The notes under the pieces: model-generated
What the model was told of the DNA's origin: nothing
Database searches by the model: none
The model's input: only the letters and a program-made list of their open reading frames with translations
Assembly: GCA_024516035.1 (NCBI GenBank)
Contig: CM044964.1
Location: forward strand, 998,410 to 1,062,409
Origin: Bactericera cockerelli
Taxonomy: Eukaryota; Arthropoda; Insecta; Hemiptera; Triozidae
Direction: 5' to 3'
Length of the DNA: 64,000 nucleotides
Part shown: positions 44,555-52,964 of the stretch, in pieces
How the letters are laid out: each line of letters opens with the position of its first letter
How positions within the stretch are numbered: position 1 is the stretch's first letter
Made by a program: the position numbers and the translations under genes

Positions 44555-45039
44555 CAGTGATTCTCAACGTGGGCGATATCGCCCCCTGGGGGGCGCTTAG
44601 GGGGCAAAAAGTACATTTAGGGCAGTTGGGGGGCGATGAAATTATTTTGGGCAATAAGGGGCGATGGAATTGGTTTGACAAGCTAATCATCCTATAATCC
44701 AAAAATAACCAACTCAAAAATAGAGCCAGACATTTAGAAGCTACCTCTTAACCACCAAGTTCAACCATCATTGAGAAAGACAGGTTTGTTGCCCACCTTG
44801 CTTTTAAGTATTTATCTTTACCCAAACTTTGTAGTATTTTCCTTTACCCAAACTTCGTAGTAATTTCCTTTACCCAAACTTTTTAGTATTTTTCTTTACC
44901 CAAACTTTTTAGTATTTTTCTTTACCCAAACTTTAACTTTTTTTTTCTTACCCAACAGTATTAGGGGAGAGGGGGGGGGCGATGAAAGGGATAATTTTCA
45001 CAAAGGGGGCAATAGGCTACAAAAGGTTGAGAACCACTG
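44555..45039. mobile_element. non-autonomous hAT element (MITE), 485 bp
   Basis: Ends CAGTGATTCTCAAC and GTTGAGAACCACTG are classic hAT terminal repeats. They are flanked by a perfect 8-bp duplication ATTTAAAC (44547-44554, 45040-45047). The interior has GGGGGGCGATG blocks in subterminal positions and five units of TTTACCCAAACTTTGTAGTA (44815-44940). No transposase. Confidence 0.93.
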
Positions 45040-45051
45040 ATTTAAACTAAT

Positions 45052-45262
45052 AGTTATTTAGCTAATAGCTCAGTGGTAAGAAGGTCCCGGGCTCGAACTT
45101 CCGAGCTGACAAAAATATGTTCTCAAAATTTGGTTACAATTGTTTGTAAGGGACATTCTGGTTAACCCGTAAACTAAATGGGAAGTTTCTTTGTCACTTC
45201 TCGCCCATCAGAGGGGAATCATACTGTGGAATTGACAAACTACAACACAGACCACATACTTC
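45052..45262 (+). repeat. tRNA-derived SINE, family F, diverged
   Basis: TAATAGCTCAGTGGTAAGAA head with a shortened anticodon region, GGGCTCGAACTTCC B box, CACTTCTCGCCCATCAGAGG and ACTACAACACAGACCACATA body. Confidence 0.68.
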
Positions 45263-45287
45263 TACAGGAGTTAATAGTAATAATAAT

Positions 45288-45420
45288 AACACTCTTTAGT
45301 GGAAAGTAACCACCGGGCGAGGTTAATGCCTAACCCTCATATTAGGTTCTATGTTCTACCACCTAACCCCTGAAGAGTTCCTGTTTCATAGCTACAAAAT
45401 AAAAAAGGTTGTGATGCACT
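45288..45420 (-). repeat. SINE C tail fragment joined to SINE F end
   Basis: AATAACACTCTTTAGTGGAA and CCACCGGGCGAGGTTAATGC (family C tail, minus) run into CCTGTTTCATAGCTACAAAA and a GTGATGCACTC end of family F type (plus). Confidence 0.5.
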
Positions 45421-45599
45421 CCTGTTTTTTACTCTTTTTGCAAACATAATATATAGTCTGGGGCGTATCGGTCATTTCCATATTGGATTGATAAGGTGTC
45501 TGCTCTGTTGTATTGACTTGGTCAACCAACAGCTCTGATGAGAGCAATATTTTGGAAGGCACAGATTTATTTTTTGTTTTGAAAAGTTATCATATATTA

Positions 45600-45730
45600 T
45601 CACTTTCGTGTTAATCACAACTACTCAAACTAGCTTTACTAAATCTACGCTGAATCCGGGACTTGAACCACCGACCTCCAGATTACAAGTCGGCCGCCTT
45701 ATCGATCAAGCTACTGAGGTTGGTACAGAA
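45600..45730 (-). repeat. tRNA-derived SINE, family E
   Basis: Minus strand CAGTAGCTTGATCGATAAGG head, B box near GGTTCAAGTCCC, and AGTTTGAGTAGTTGTGATTA tail. Confidence 0.78.
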
Positions 45731-46614
45731 ATTTGTTTTGATTAATTTGTTTGTTTGTTTATTTTTTGTAGGAACTCTCTTACGGAAGAATTAAGTAGTT
45801 TCAGTTTCAGATCAGATTTAAAGGTGAACATTATGTTAGGATATTGTTTCAAGAGTACATTTACTCCTAAGTAGTCGATAAATTTAGACGAGAAAATGTG
45901 TATTTAAACATCATTTAAACACGAATTTATTTTTACAGTGGAAAATACACGGTGGAGCAAGAAAACTTAGTTTTTAAAACTGCTTGGTGCTCTATACCTA
46001 CATATTTAGTGAGCCAAAACTTTTAAATTCCATGCTGACTCCAATTTAATTTCCATTTAAATATTATTTGAAATATATTTTCTTCGGAGAAGTAGGTATT
46101 TTTCTACTTCTGTGCTTGTCCGTTAAATGAAGTCCATCCTTGATTCAATTAGGTTTTTAAGTTTATATTAGTTAATTAAATTAGTTAAATACAAAAATAG
46201 TGCTCATTTTCTGAATATGTAGCTGTTAATGTTTATAGCGGGTTTGTGAGTTTCCAAAATGAAATAAACAGTGTTTTTTTAATTTGTACGTAATAAAAAT
46301 AAATAATATGTAGGTGTTGTAGCCTAGACATTTCTTATGTTTTCGTATCACATTCTGTCTACTTATCTTAATATAGGTACCTCCTGCTAGTAGGCTCGGA
46401 GAAGGACACTCCGAAAGAAGACACTTGCTGTGTTACCTGTAAACCCACTTCCGGTACTTTATAGGAACAAGTGCTTATTATACATATATTATAGGAACAA
46501 GAAGAAGATCAAAATAGTAAAACCACTATTATTATTATTATTACTAACAGCAAGAAAGTCGACTGTGTGCCCAGGAAGAACACACCTGGACCACTCAAAA
46601 TAATACAACGTTGA
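45731..46614. other. unassigned AT-rich sequence
   Basis: No supported feature. Confidence 0.3.
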
Positions 46615-46830
46615 AAGGGTTGGGTGGAAGAGATTGTCGCAGGAAATAACCACGCCCTTTAGTTAAGGCTTTAGAATTCTTCTTTGTTATTTATTTATTT
46701 TTCAAACTATTTTATTTATTTATTCTTAATTACCTATATACCTACGTACTTTAAATATTGTACATTACTTTATCGTCCTATTAAAAAAATATATACGAGT
46801 AATAGTAAAAATAATAATAATTCAACGCAA
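46615..46830 (+). repeat. LINE 3-prime end (family L1x)
   Basis: GGGTTGGGTGGAAGAGATTG, CCACGCCCTTTAGTTAAGGC, then TATCGTCCTATTAAAAAAAT and an (AATA)n tail. Confidence 0.65.
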
Positions 46831-46944
46831 ATTCGTCAACCTAACAGACACGTTGGATCGACGAACGCCAAATTACAGGTAAATATTATATGAACAAATC
46901 TCTGTACTAATAGGTAATTTGATTGATTGCAGGTAATGTAAGTA

Positions 46945-48003
46945 GATGAAAGGTATCTTCAACTTCCAAGGGAACAGTCATAAAGTCTGACGTAGGTTTC
47001 AACGTAATAGAGGTATCTTCAACTTCCAAGGGAACAGTCATAAAGTCTGACGAGCTGTATACTACTTGGGTACAGACCTTATTTTATCCTTCTATTTGGG
47101 TACAAGAAAAACCACAAGATATCCGACTTGGGTAACGGGTCGTTTTTTTATTCATTACATAAAGAGTACATAAAAAATTATATAAAAATTATACCTACCT
47201 ACAAATTTCTCACTTGGTCTACAAATTTTGAGGAGGGAATTTTCTACATGGCCTTTCCAAATAAAATGTTGATGGTTTGATAAAATAAAGTGTACCTAAT
47301 AAATGTTGTGTTTCGTTAGCCGGCTAGGATAGCTTGGGTGAGGGGCTTAGGCGACCGGCCTAACCGCCTGCGCTAATTTCAACCTAACCTAAGCCCCTCA
47401 CCCAACCATCCTACCCGACAAACTGAAGTCAGTGATCTACCGTGCAACCTCACCTTGTTAACTTTACCTAACCCTACCTAACTACAAAATTCCTCTAACA
47501 AAAAATTCACTTACGCATCATAATAATCTAAAACCTATATACTTAATTTCTATGTACTAATATTTTACCTGCTTTTATATGGTACCCAAGTAGTACATCT
47601 TCCGTACCCAACTAGTAATTTTTACCTGCGTATTTGGTAACAAAGTAGTAGTTCTGTACCCAAGTAGTAAACACCGGTCTGACGTAGGTTTCAACGTAAT
47701 AGAAGTATCTTCAACTTCCAAGGGAACAGTCATAAAGTCTGACGTAGGTTTCAACGTAATAGAGGTATCTTCAACTTCCAAGGGAACAGTCATAAAGTCT
47801 GACATAGGTTTCAACGTAATAGAGGTATCTTCAACTTCCAAGGGAACAGTCATAAAGTCTGACGTAGGTTTCAACGTAATAGAGGTATCTTCAACTTCCA
47901 AGGGAAAAGTCATAAAGTCTGACGTAGGTTTCAACGTAATAGAGGTATCTTCAACTTCCAAGGGAACAGTCATAAAGTCTGACGTAGGTTTCAACGTAAT
48001 AGA
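46945..48003 (-). repeat. 60-bp tandem array derived from the terminal exon of the lysyl oxidase-like gene
   Basis: Unit of exactly 60 bp (for example CTCTATTACGTTGAAACC on the minus strand). The first unit (about 47944-48003) encodes the true C-terminus with its TGA. Further units continue downstream to 47685, then resume at 46945-47052 beyond an inserted element. Each unit repeats the stop codon. A shadow frame stays open across the array and is not a gene. Confidence 0.92.
47053..47676. mobile_element. 624-bp inverted-repeat element inserted in the 60-bp array
   Basis: Flanked by the 8-bp direct repeat GTCTGACG (47045-47052, 47677-47684), which interrupts the array at one unit phase. Near the ends TACTACTTGGGTACAGA and TCTGTACCCAAGTAGTA are inverted. 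Several more TACTTGGGTAC-like motifs lie subterminally on both sides. No ORF. The superfamily is unclear: an 8-bp duplication fits hAT, P or Merlin, but the outermost bases pair imperfectly. Confidence 0.75.
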
Positions 48004-48070
48004 GGGAGCAAGTGACGGCATTGTTGTCATATCTCTGTTCCGGCACTTTGTACTCTGGGTTGATGGTGAC
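47951..48070 (-). CDS. lysyl oxidase-like, terminal coding exon
   Basis: Acceptor TTCCAG precedes 48070. Encodes VTINPEYKVPEQRYDNNAVT, then CSLYYVETYVRLYDCSLGS and stop TGA at 47951. This corresponds to the end of the lysyl oxidase domain (VxxNPxxxVxExxYxNN, then the last two conserved Cys). Phase 0 matches the donor at 48902. Its last about 53 bp plus the stop are the founding unit of the downstream 60-bp array. Confidence 0.92.
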   Translation of the reverse strand, partial: VTINPEYKVPEQRYDNNAVTCSLYYVETYVRLYDCSLGS

Positions 48071-48279
48071 CTGGAACAATGAAGAGGATTTGGAAGAATC
48101 AAATAATAATGTAGTGAAGACTAGTTTTTATCGCTTCTTAGCCTTTAAATATAGATGAAAGTACAGGCAAGTTATTAAAAATACCTATCTTTCAAGTTAC
48201 AGTAAACGAGCTTTAGCTTGGCGGATGCACCTACTTTGGATGCGCAGAGCATGATTATTCAAAGCGCGGATTGAGAATA

Positions 48280-48470
48280 TTATTTTTATTATTATTAGAT
48301 ATAAATGGACATTATGCACAATACAAATAACTATTTTAACAATGAAAAAAATGGAAACAATATCCTATTATACAATAAAAATGAAAAATAATAGAAAAAT
48401 ATTTAAAAAAATTGTCCTAACCAAAGGGCGGAGTTATTGCCTATGGCAATCTCTTCCACCCAACCCTTGT
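48280..48470 (-). repeat. LINE 3-prime end (family L1x), intronic
   Basis: Minus strand GGGTTGGGTGGAAGAGATTG, AACTCCGCCCTTTGGTTAGG, AT-rich end and (AAT)n tail. It lies in the last intron of the lysyl oxidase-like gene. Confidence 0.7.
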
Positions 48471-48559
48471 GTGCTCAGTTCACTGTTATACAGTTTTAGT
48501 GGACCAATTCTTCATTCTGCCAGACGCAGCTGCAAGACGCGTCAGCACAGTTGTCCACG

Positions 48560-48880
48560 TCCAGGTACGTTCTGATATTCATGTATATCTAGGACGACTT
48601 CTCACACTACTTCTCTGTTTATACTGATTTACTAAAGTACAAATTCTCACTTTTCTGTTTATACTGATCTACTGAAGTACAACTTCTCACTTTTCTGTTT
48701 ATAATGATTTACTGAAGTACAACTTCTCACTTTTCTGTTTATACTGATTTACTGAAGTACAACTTCTCACTTTTCTGTTTATACTGATTTACTGAAGTAC
48801 AACTTCTCACTTTTCTGTTTATACTGATCTACTGAAGTACAACTTCTCACTTTTCTGTTTATTCTGATTTACTGACTGAT
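48560..48880 (+). repeat. 40-bp minisatellite from a hammerhead-repeat flank
   Basis: About seven units containing TACAACTTCTCACTTTTCTG and TTTATACTGATTTACTGAAG. The sequence just before the first unit (GTACGTTCTGATATTCATGT) is the 3-prime flank of the hammerhead repeats at 51351 and 61313. Here the ribozyme core itself is degraded. Intronic. Confidence 0.88.
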
Positions 48881-48901
48881 ACTGCATAGTTAAGAGCTCA
48901 C

Positions 48902-49086
48902 CCGGAACGTGTACAGGCCGGGGCTCAGTTCGCTGATGTCAATCCACTGACAGTCGATGTCGTATCGGTAAACATCGGAACAGTTCGGGGACACGCCCTG
49001 GTCTCCGAAGTTGGCACACGAGTATTTCCGATCCGCTAGGCCGCGCTCACACTCATTGTCCTCTAAGCAAAACGAGGCCTTGTGAC
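48902..49086 (-). CDS. lysyl oxidase-like, catalytic exon (LTQ lysine and tyrosine)
   Basis: Encodes GHKASFCLEDNECERGLADR, then KYSCANFGDQGVSPNCSDVY and RYDIDCQWIDISELSPGLYT. Lysyl oxidases build their lysine tyrosylquinone cofactor from the Lys of GHKASFC and the Tyr of YRYDIDCQW; both are present. The enzyme oxidatively deaminates lysine in extracellular proteins, which cross-links matrix. Acceptor TTCAAG before 49086 and donor CCGG/GTGAGC at 48902; both phases join their neighbours. Confidence 0.95.
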
Positions 49087-49539
49087 CTTGAACCAAAAAG
49101 AATCGAGATCAAGGAAATTAAAATATGAAGAACACAGGGGAAGAAGGATGAAGGTCCGAAATTTCGAAAATTGAGTTCGATTCGGATTAGAGGTCTTTGA
49201 TAATATAAAAATACGTAGACATGTTAGAAATATGGAATAAGGTTGAGGGTGAGTAGATATTTACGTTTTTTAAACATAGGGTCAGGGGAAGAAAGATGAG
49301 AGTCACATCGTTTGTATTGTAGGAAGATGAAAGTCCAAAAAGTTTAAAAACTTAGAATTGAATTATCTCGAAATTAAAAGAAATGGACATTTATCTATTT
49401 TCCTATGGCCTCTACATAATATGTAGGCAATATGTTAGTTTGTAAAGTTTAAGGTCCAAATCAAACCAGTGTCATCGATCTAACTTGAGAATTTAGTTTC
49501 ACATTAATATTCTATGTGAAAGAAAAAAAGAAATGCTCA

Positions 49540-49680
49540 AAGCATTTTCTACCACCTAACCCTCAGAGTCTTATTATTATGTGGTCACAAACTCGAATGA
49601 GGAAATGATGCACTGGGTGAGATTCGGATCCCTACGATACCTGGATTACCAGACTAGCGCGTTAATCACTTGACTACCAC
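49540..49680 (-). repeat. SINE family C, intronic
   Basis: Minus-strand copy with AGTTTGTGACCACATAATAA and a tRNA-like head ending AGTCAAGTGATTAACGCGCT. It stops only a few bases from the donor of the exon at 49689. Confidence 0.75.
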
Positions 49681-49688
49681 GACCTTAC

Positions 49689-49762
49689 CTTGAGCCATCC
49701 GGATATTGGAGCCCCGCGCTAGAATATCAAATGTAGCAAACACCTCCATACTGTGGTAGTGC
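49689..49762 (-). CDS. lysyl oxidase-like, 74-bp exon
   Basis: Encodes HYHSMEVFATFDILARGSNI then RMAQ. HYH are the last copper-binding histidines of the WxxHxCHxHYH copper motif, which is split between this exon and the one at 50830. Acceptor TTTCAG and donor CAAG/GTAAGG are both good. Phases: one base completes Leu from the upstream exon, and the last G completes Gly of GHKASF downstream. Confidence 0.93.
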
Positions 49763-49819
49763 CTGAAACAAGGAGCAAAAAACTAAAGGATGTCTTTTTT
49801 CTTCATGTAAAAGGATAAA

Positions 49820-49884
49820 TTTATTATTATTCTTATGGTCGTCATGGGTTTCTAACCCATGACGACCATAAGAATAATAATAAA
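49820..49884. repeat. perfect 31-bp-arm palindrome with 3-nt loop
   Basis: TTCTTATGGTCGTCATGGGTT faces its exact complement around TCT (49851-49853). It lies 58 bp from an exon acceptor of the lysyl oxidase-like gene. Such short-spacer palindromes are usually unstable. Confidence 0.95.
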
Positions 49885-49937
49885 AACTACTTCTAGTAAG
49901 AAAAACTACTTCTAGTAGTTTTTCTGGGTATAACAAA

Positions 49938-50160
49938 TGTACAGGTAACGAGATGTAGGATGTCATAGGAACCTTCCCTTTGGCGCCGAGTAAGGATACC
50001 GAAGAGGGGAAATTTGCGGTGGCTCTCGGTTTACAAAAATCTAACTTGAGAATTTAGTTAGTTTTGCCGAGAGCCACAGCAAATCTCCCCTCTTTGATAT
50101 CCTTATTCGGTGCCAAAGGGGAGGTTCATATTCTTTAATATGACATCCTCCACCTAGTTA
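49938..50160. repeat. inverted repeat with arms of about 90 bp
   Basis: Left arm has GGATGTCATAGGAACCTTCC, CTTTGGCGCCGAGTAAGGAT and TTTGCGGTGGCTCTCGG. The right arm (50067-50160) is its imperfect complement (CCGAGAGCCACAGCAAATCT). Spacer about 38 bp. The outer end of the right arm is the first unit of the minisatellite that follows. Confidence 0.85.
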
Positions 50161-50463
50161 CTTGTACCTAGACTTCCTCCACCTAGTTACTTGTACCTAG
50201 ACATCCTCCACCTAGTTACTTGTACCTAGACATCCTCCACCTAGTTACTTGTACCTAGACATCCTCCACCTAGTTACTTGTACCTAGACATCCTCCACCT
50301 AGTTACTTGTACCTAGACTTCCTCCACCTAGTTACTTGTACCTAGACATCCTCCACCTAGTTACTTGTACCTAGACATCCTCCACCTAGTTACTTGTACC
50401 TAGACATCCTCCACCTAGTTACTTGTACCTAGACATCCTCCACCTAGTTACTTGTACCTAGGC
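50141..50463 (+). repeat. 29-bp minisatellite at one end of the inverted repeat
   Basis: About eleven near-identical units with CCTCCACCTAGTTACTTGTA then CCTAGACAT. The matching sequence at the other end of the inverted repeat (about 49935-49965) is single copy. Intronic in the lysyl oxidase-like gene. Confidence 0.93.
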
Positions 50464-50586
50464 AGGTGCCAACACATGAATTTTGATTCAGAACATGGGT
50501 TGTTATGAACATGCCTTACAGAGTTTTACTGAAAACCCTACAACCAGGTCAGATTATAAAAGTAAGTGAATACTAAACATGATGAT

Positions 50587-50829
50587 GATGATTGATGATA
50601 ATGTTCCATCCATACTTACAAGTGGCACTGGTGAAACTTCCAGAGGTGTTTGGGTATGAAACATGATAATGTTCCATCCATACTTACAGGTGGCACTGGT
50701 GAAACTTCCAGAGGTGTTTGGGTATGAAACATGATGATAATGTTCCATCCATACTTACAGGTGGCACTGGTGAAACTTCCAGAGGTGTTTGGATATGAAA
50801 CATGATGGTAATGTTCCATCCATACTTAC
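50587..50829 (-). repeat. tandem copies of an exon end plus splice donor
   Basis: Three extra copies (landmark CATACTTACA at 50611, 50679 and 50750; period 68-71 bp) of the last about 35 coding bases of the next exon (HLWKFHQCHL region), its GTAAGTATGG donor and intron start. The true exon donor is the copy at 50821-50830. Decoy donors are intact in the inner two copies; the outermost reads CTTGTAAG. Confidence 0.93.
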
Positions 50830-50943
50830 AGGTGGCACTGGTGAAACTTCCACAGGTGTTTGGGTATGAAGGGTCGAAAGTCTGCGTTTCCTATGTTTGT
50901 AGTTTTGGCTGTGAATCGCAGGAGCCGTCTCCTCTCCATGTAC
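50830..50943 (-). CDS. lysyl oxidase-like, copper-site exon
   Basis: Encodes YMERRRLLRFTAKTTNIGNA then DFRPFIPKHLWKFHQCHL. The conserved RRLLRF, DFRP and WKFHQCH motifs place it at the start of the lysyl oxidase catalytic domain; the two His bind copper with the HYH of the next exon. Acceptor CCCTAG before 50943. The first G completes Trp with the upstream exon, and the last CT is completed by G downstream. Confidence 0.94.
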
Positions 50944-51029
50944 CTAGGGAAAATATTATATATTAATTTATAGGGTAGGTATATAATATATGAGGTATGT
51001 AACTATGTATATTAGTTTGTATTTACCAA

Positions 51030-51175
51030 CCTCAGTAGCTTGATCGATAAGGCGCCGAAATTTTAACCTGGAGGTCGATGGTTCAAGTTTCGGTTTTAAG
51101 GTAGATTTAGTAGAGCGAGTTTGAGTAGTTGTGATATCACACGAGTGATTGACACAAACATGTTAATTTATATTA
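51030..51175 (+). repeat. tRNA-derived SINE, family E, intronic
   Basis: CTCAGTAGCTTGATCGATAA head, GGTTCAAGTTTC B box, GTAGATTTAGTAGAGCGAGT body. A short inverted fragment of the same family follows at 51185-51245. Confidence 0.78.
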
Positions 51176-51249
51176 GTTCTTATTTTATTATGTTTTACTA
51201 AATCTTTGCTCAAATTTGAACTTGAACCACCGACTTCCGGTTACAAGTC

Positions 51250-51440
51250 TGTTCTGATATCTGATAATCTTTGCCATCAACTAACCTCTCTATTTTAATC
51301 AGTATAAAAAAAGTGAGAAATTGTACTAGATGTACATGAATATCAGAACATACCTGGACAGCTGTTTCGAGCTAGTTGCTCTCATCAGCAGGTAACACGT
51401 ATCAGTATAAACAACAAAGTGAGAAGTTGTACTAGATGTA
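51250..51440 (-). repeat. hammerhead-bearing dispersed repeat, about 1.4 units
   Basis: The block with CTAGTACAACTTCTCACTTT occurs on both sides of the ribozyme about 107 bp apart, so the repeat is partly tandem here. Its far side (AGAGAGGTTAGTTGATGGCA) matches the sequence before the ribozyme at 61313. Confidence 0.8.
51351..51394 (-). ncRNA. hammerhead ribozyme (type I, minimal, Penelope-like)
   Basis: Minus strand, 5-prime to 3-prime. Stem I TACCTG; core CTGATGA; stem II GAGC with loop AACTA and GCTC; core GAAA; tiny stem III CAGCTG; cleavage triplet ending TC at 51357; stem I closes with CAGGTA. Every conserved core base is present and all three stems pair. Short-stem-III type I hammerheads are known from Penelope-like elements, retrozymes and some satellite DNAs. 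The flanks (GTTCTGATATTCATGTACAT, TACAACTTCTCAC) are repeated at 61313 and 48560. Intronic and sense to the host gene, so co-transcribed. Confidence 0.85.
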
Positions 51441-51521
51441 TATTAAGTTTAGTAAGACAGGACTTCTCCTTGTTTTTAAAGTCCCCGAGCCAGACAAACT
51501 ACTGAGGTCGGCATCACTCAC

Positions 51522-51672
51522 CAGCTCCCATCTGTGCTCCGGCTCCGGAGCCCATACGCCTCGGCGGCCAGACAGTTCTCCTCCATGGCGCACTGCAAGT
51601 AGTAGAGCGCCATGTCTTCCAGGTGAATGGTGCGCGCTATCTCCCGCCAGTCTAGCTGCAGGTCCGCCAACT
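51522..51672 (-). CDS. lysyl oxidase-like, start of catalytic domain
   Basis: Encodes LADLQLDWREIARTIHLEDM, ALYYLQCAMEENCLAAEAYG and LRSRSTDGS. CAMEENCL is the conserved N-terminal signature of the lysyl oxidase domain. Acceptor CTCTCAG before 51672 and donor GCTG/GTGAGT at 51522. Phases agree with both neighbours (upstream G plus AG gives Glu; TG plus G gives Trp). Confidence 0.94.
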
Positions 51673-51834
51673 CTGAGAGGATCGGGAGTCTAGAATTAGC
51701 TCAATTTCTCATCCTACACAATTTAGCTCAATTCAGCATCACCGGCCAGTGGTAGATAGGGCACTATGTCCTCGAGGGGAATTGTACAGATTGTGCTCTT
51801 TATTTAACCAATGTGAGTAGATAATAATTTAATA

Positions 51835-52010
51835 ATATCGCCTTACTTATAGTGCCCGATTTGGACTAATTAGTCCAATTGTTCAAGCAGTAAGCCCAAA
51901 ACGTATTATTATGTGGTCAAAATTTCAAATGGGAGGGTAACTTGTCATGTATACCCGCTGGGTTTCAAACACACTGGATTTACAGAGTGCCGAATTTTCC
52001 ACTGATTTGC
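51835..52010 (-). repeat. SINE family D, intronic
   Basis: Minus-strand copy: TCAGTGGAAAATTCGGCACT head remnant, TGAAACCCAGCGGG, ATTTGAAATTTTGACCACAT, and CTTGAACAATTGGACTAATT tail. Confidence 0.68.
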
Positions 52011-52039
52011 ACCGTTTCTAAACAAAATCTTGCTGTCCT

Positions 52040-52558
52040 CTTACTGACCTGTAGTACATATAACTCCCCCCTACTGACCTGTAGTACACATAACTCCCTC
52101 CTACTGACATGTAGTACTCATAACTCCCACCTACTGACCTGTAGTACACATAACTCCCGCCTACTGACCTGTAGTAAACATAACTCCCGCCTACTGACCT
52201 GTAGTACACATAACTCTCGCCTACTGACCTGTAGTACACATAACTCCCGCCTACTGACCTGTAGTACACATAACTCCCGCCTACTGACCTGTAGTACACA
52301 TAACTCCCGCCTACTGACCTGTAGTACACATAACTCCCGCCTACTGACCTGTAGTACACATAACTCCCGCCTACTGACCTGTAGTACACATAACTCCCGC
52401 CTACTGACCTGTAGTACACATAACTACTCCCTACTGACCTGTAGTACACATAACTCTCGCCTACTGACCTGTAGTACACATAACTCCCGCTTACTGACCT
52501 GTAGTACACATAACTACTCCCTACTGACCTGTAGTACACATAACTCCCGCCTACTGAC
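52040..52558 (-). repeat. 30-bp minisatellite derived from an exon end and its donor
   Basis: About 17 units of 30 bp with GCGGGAGTTATGTGTACTAC followed by AGGTCAGTAG (minus strand). The unit is the last 22 bp of the exon at 52559-52825 plus the first 8 bp of its intron. Every unit carries AG/GTCAGT. Long open frames on both strands here are repeat artefacts. Confidence 0.95.
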
Positions 52559-52825
52559 CTGTAGTACACATAACTCCCGCCAGCCTGTGGTCCGGACACT
52601 CCCTCGCATGCAACAAACTCGTACAGTGTTGCCAACTTGTCGTGTTCGGCTCGCACTTGACATGATAGAGCGCGACGTTGCCAGATGCTGGGTGCGTGGC
52701 TGTACCGTGGGTGATATGGAGCACTGGGTGGGTGGGTGCCGCGTGGGCGTGGCCCAGGTTCAAGTGCTGGCACACCTGTGTGGCCTCTAGGATGGACCAG
52801 CCGTCACCACACACGCTGCCGAAAT
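52559..52825 (-). CDS. lysyl oxidase-like, SRCR domain exon (last SRCR)
   Basis: Encodes FGSVCGDGWSILEATQVCQH, LNLGHAHAAPTHP, then ALYHVKCEPNTTSWQHCTSL and ECPDHRLAGVMC. The spacing of Cys and the CxxLxLGxA motif define a scavenger receptor cysteine-rich domain, as in LOXL2-4. Acceptor TTCCAG before 52825. The most upstream donor, ACAG/GTCAGT at 52559, gives phase 1 and joins correctly to the exon at 51672. Using any later donor copy would add in-frame TAG stops. Confidence 0.92.
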
Positions 52826-52852
52826 CTGGAACATTAAAGTTTATTTTTACAG

Positions 52853-52925
52853 TCGAGCCTGAGTATAGGAGAACTCAAGGGACCGGAGAATATTTCTCTC
52901 CAGGTTTTCTCTATTAAAGAGCTAA
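52853..52925 (+). repeat. pogo/Tigger-like terminal sequence
   Basis: CAGTCGAGCCTGAGTATAGG then AGAACTCAAGGGACCGGAGA resembles the end at 24570. It follows TA and lies just outside the SRCR exon. Confidence 0.35.
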
Positions 52926-52964
52926 TATTTCCTTATACAGAGGTCAATTGGTCCCTGTGTCGAT

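Noticed and set aside
45525..45560. Hammerhead-like CTGATGAGAGCAATATTTTGG
   Set aside because: Has the CTGATGA half, but stem II and GAAA are missing and stem I does not close; at most a decayed copy.
47575..48102. Open frame with 20-residue repeats (TLKPTSDFMTVPLEVEDTSI) as a gene
   Set aside because: It is the wrong frame of the 60-bp array; the correct frame gives the lysyl oxidase C-terminus with stop.
51942..52790. Two overlapping 250-280 codon frames (LLTCSTHNSR and SVGGSYVYYR repeats)
   Set aside because: Artefacts of the 30-bp minisatellite; only the part at 52559-52825 is coding, in an SRCR frame set by splice phases.
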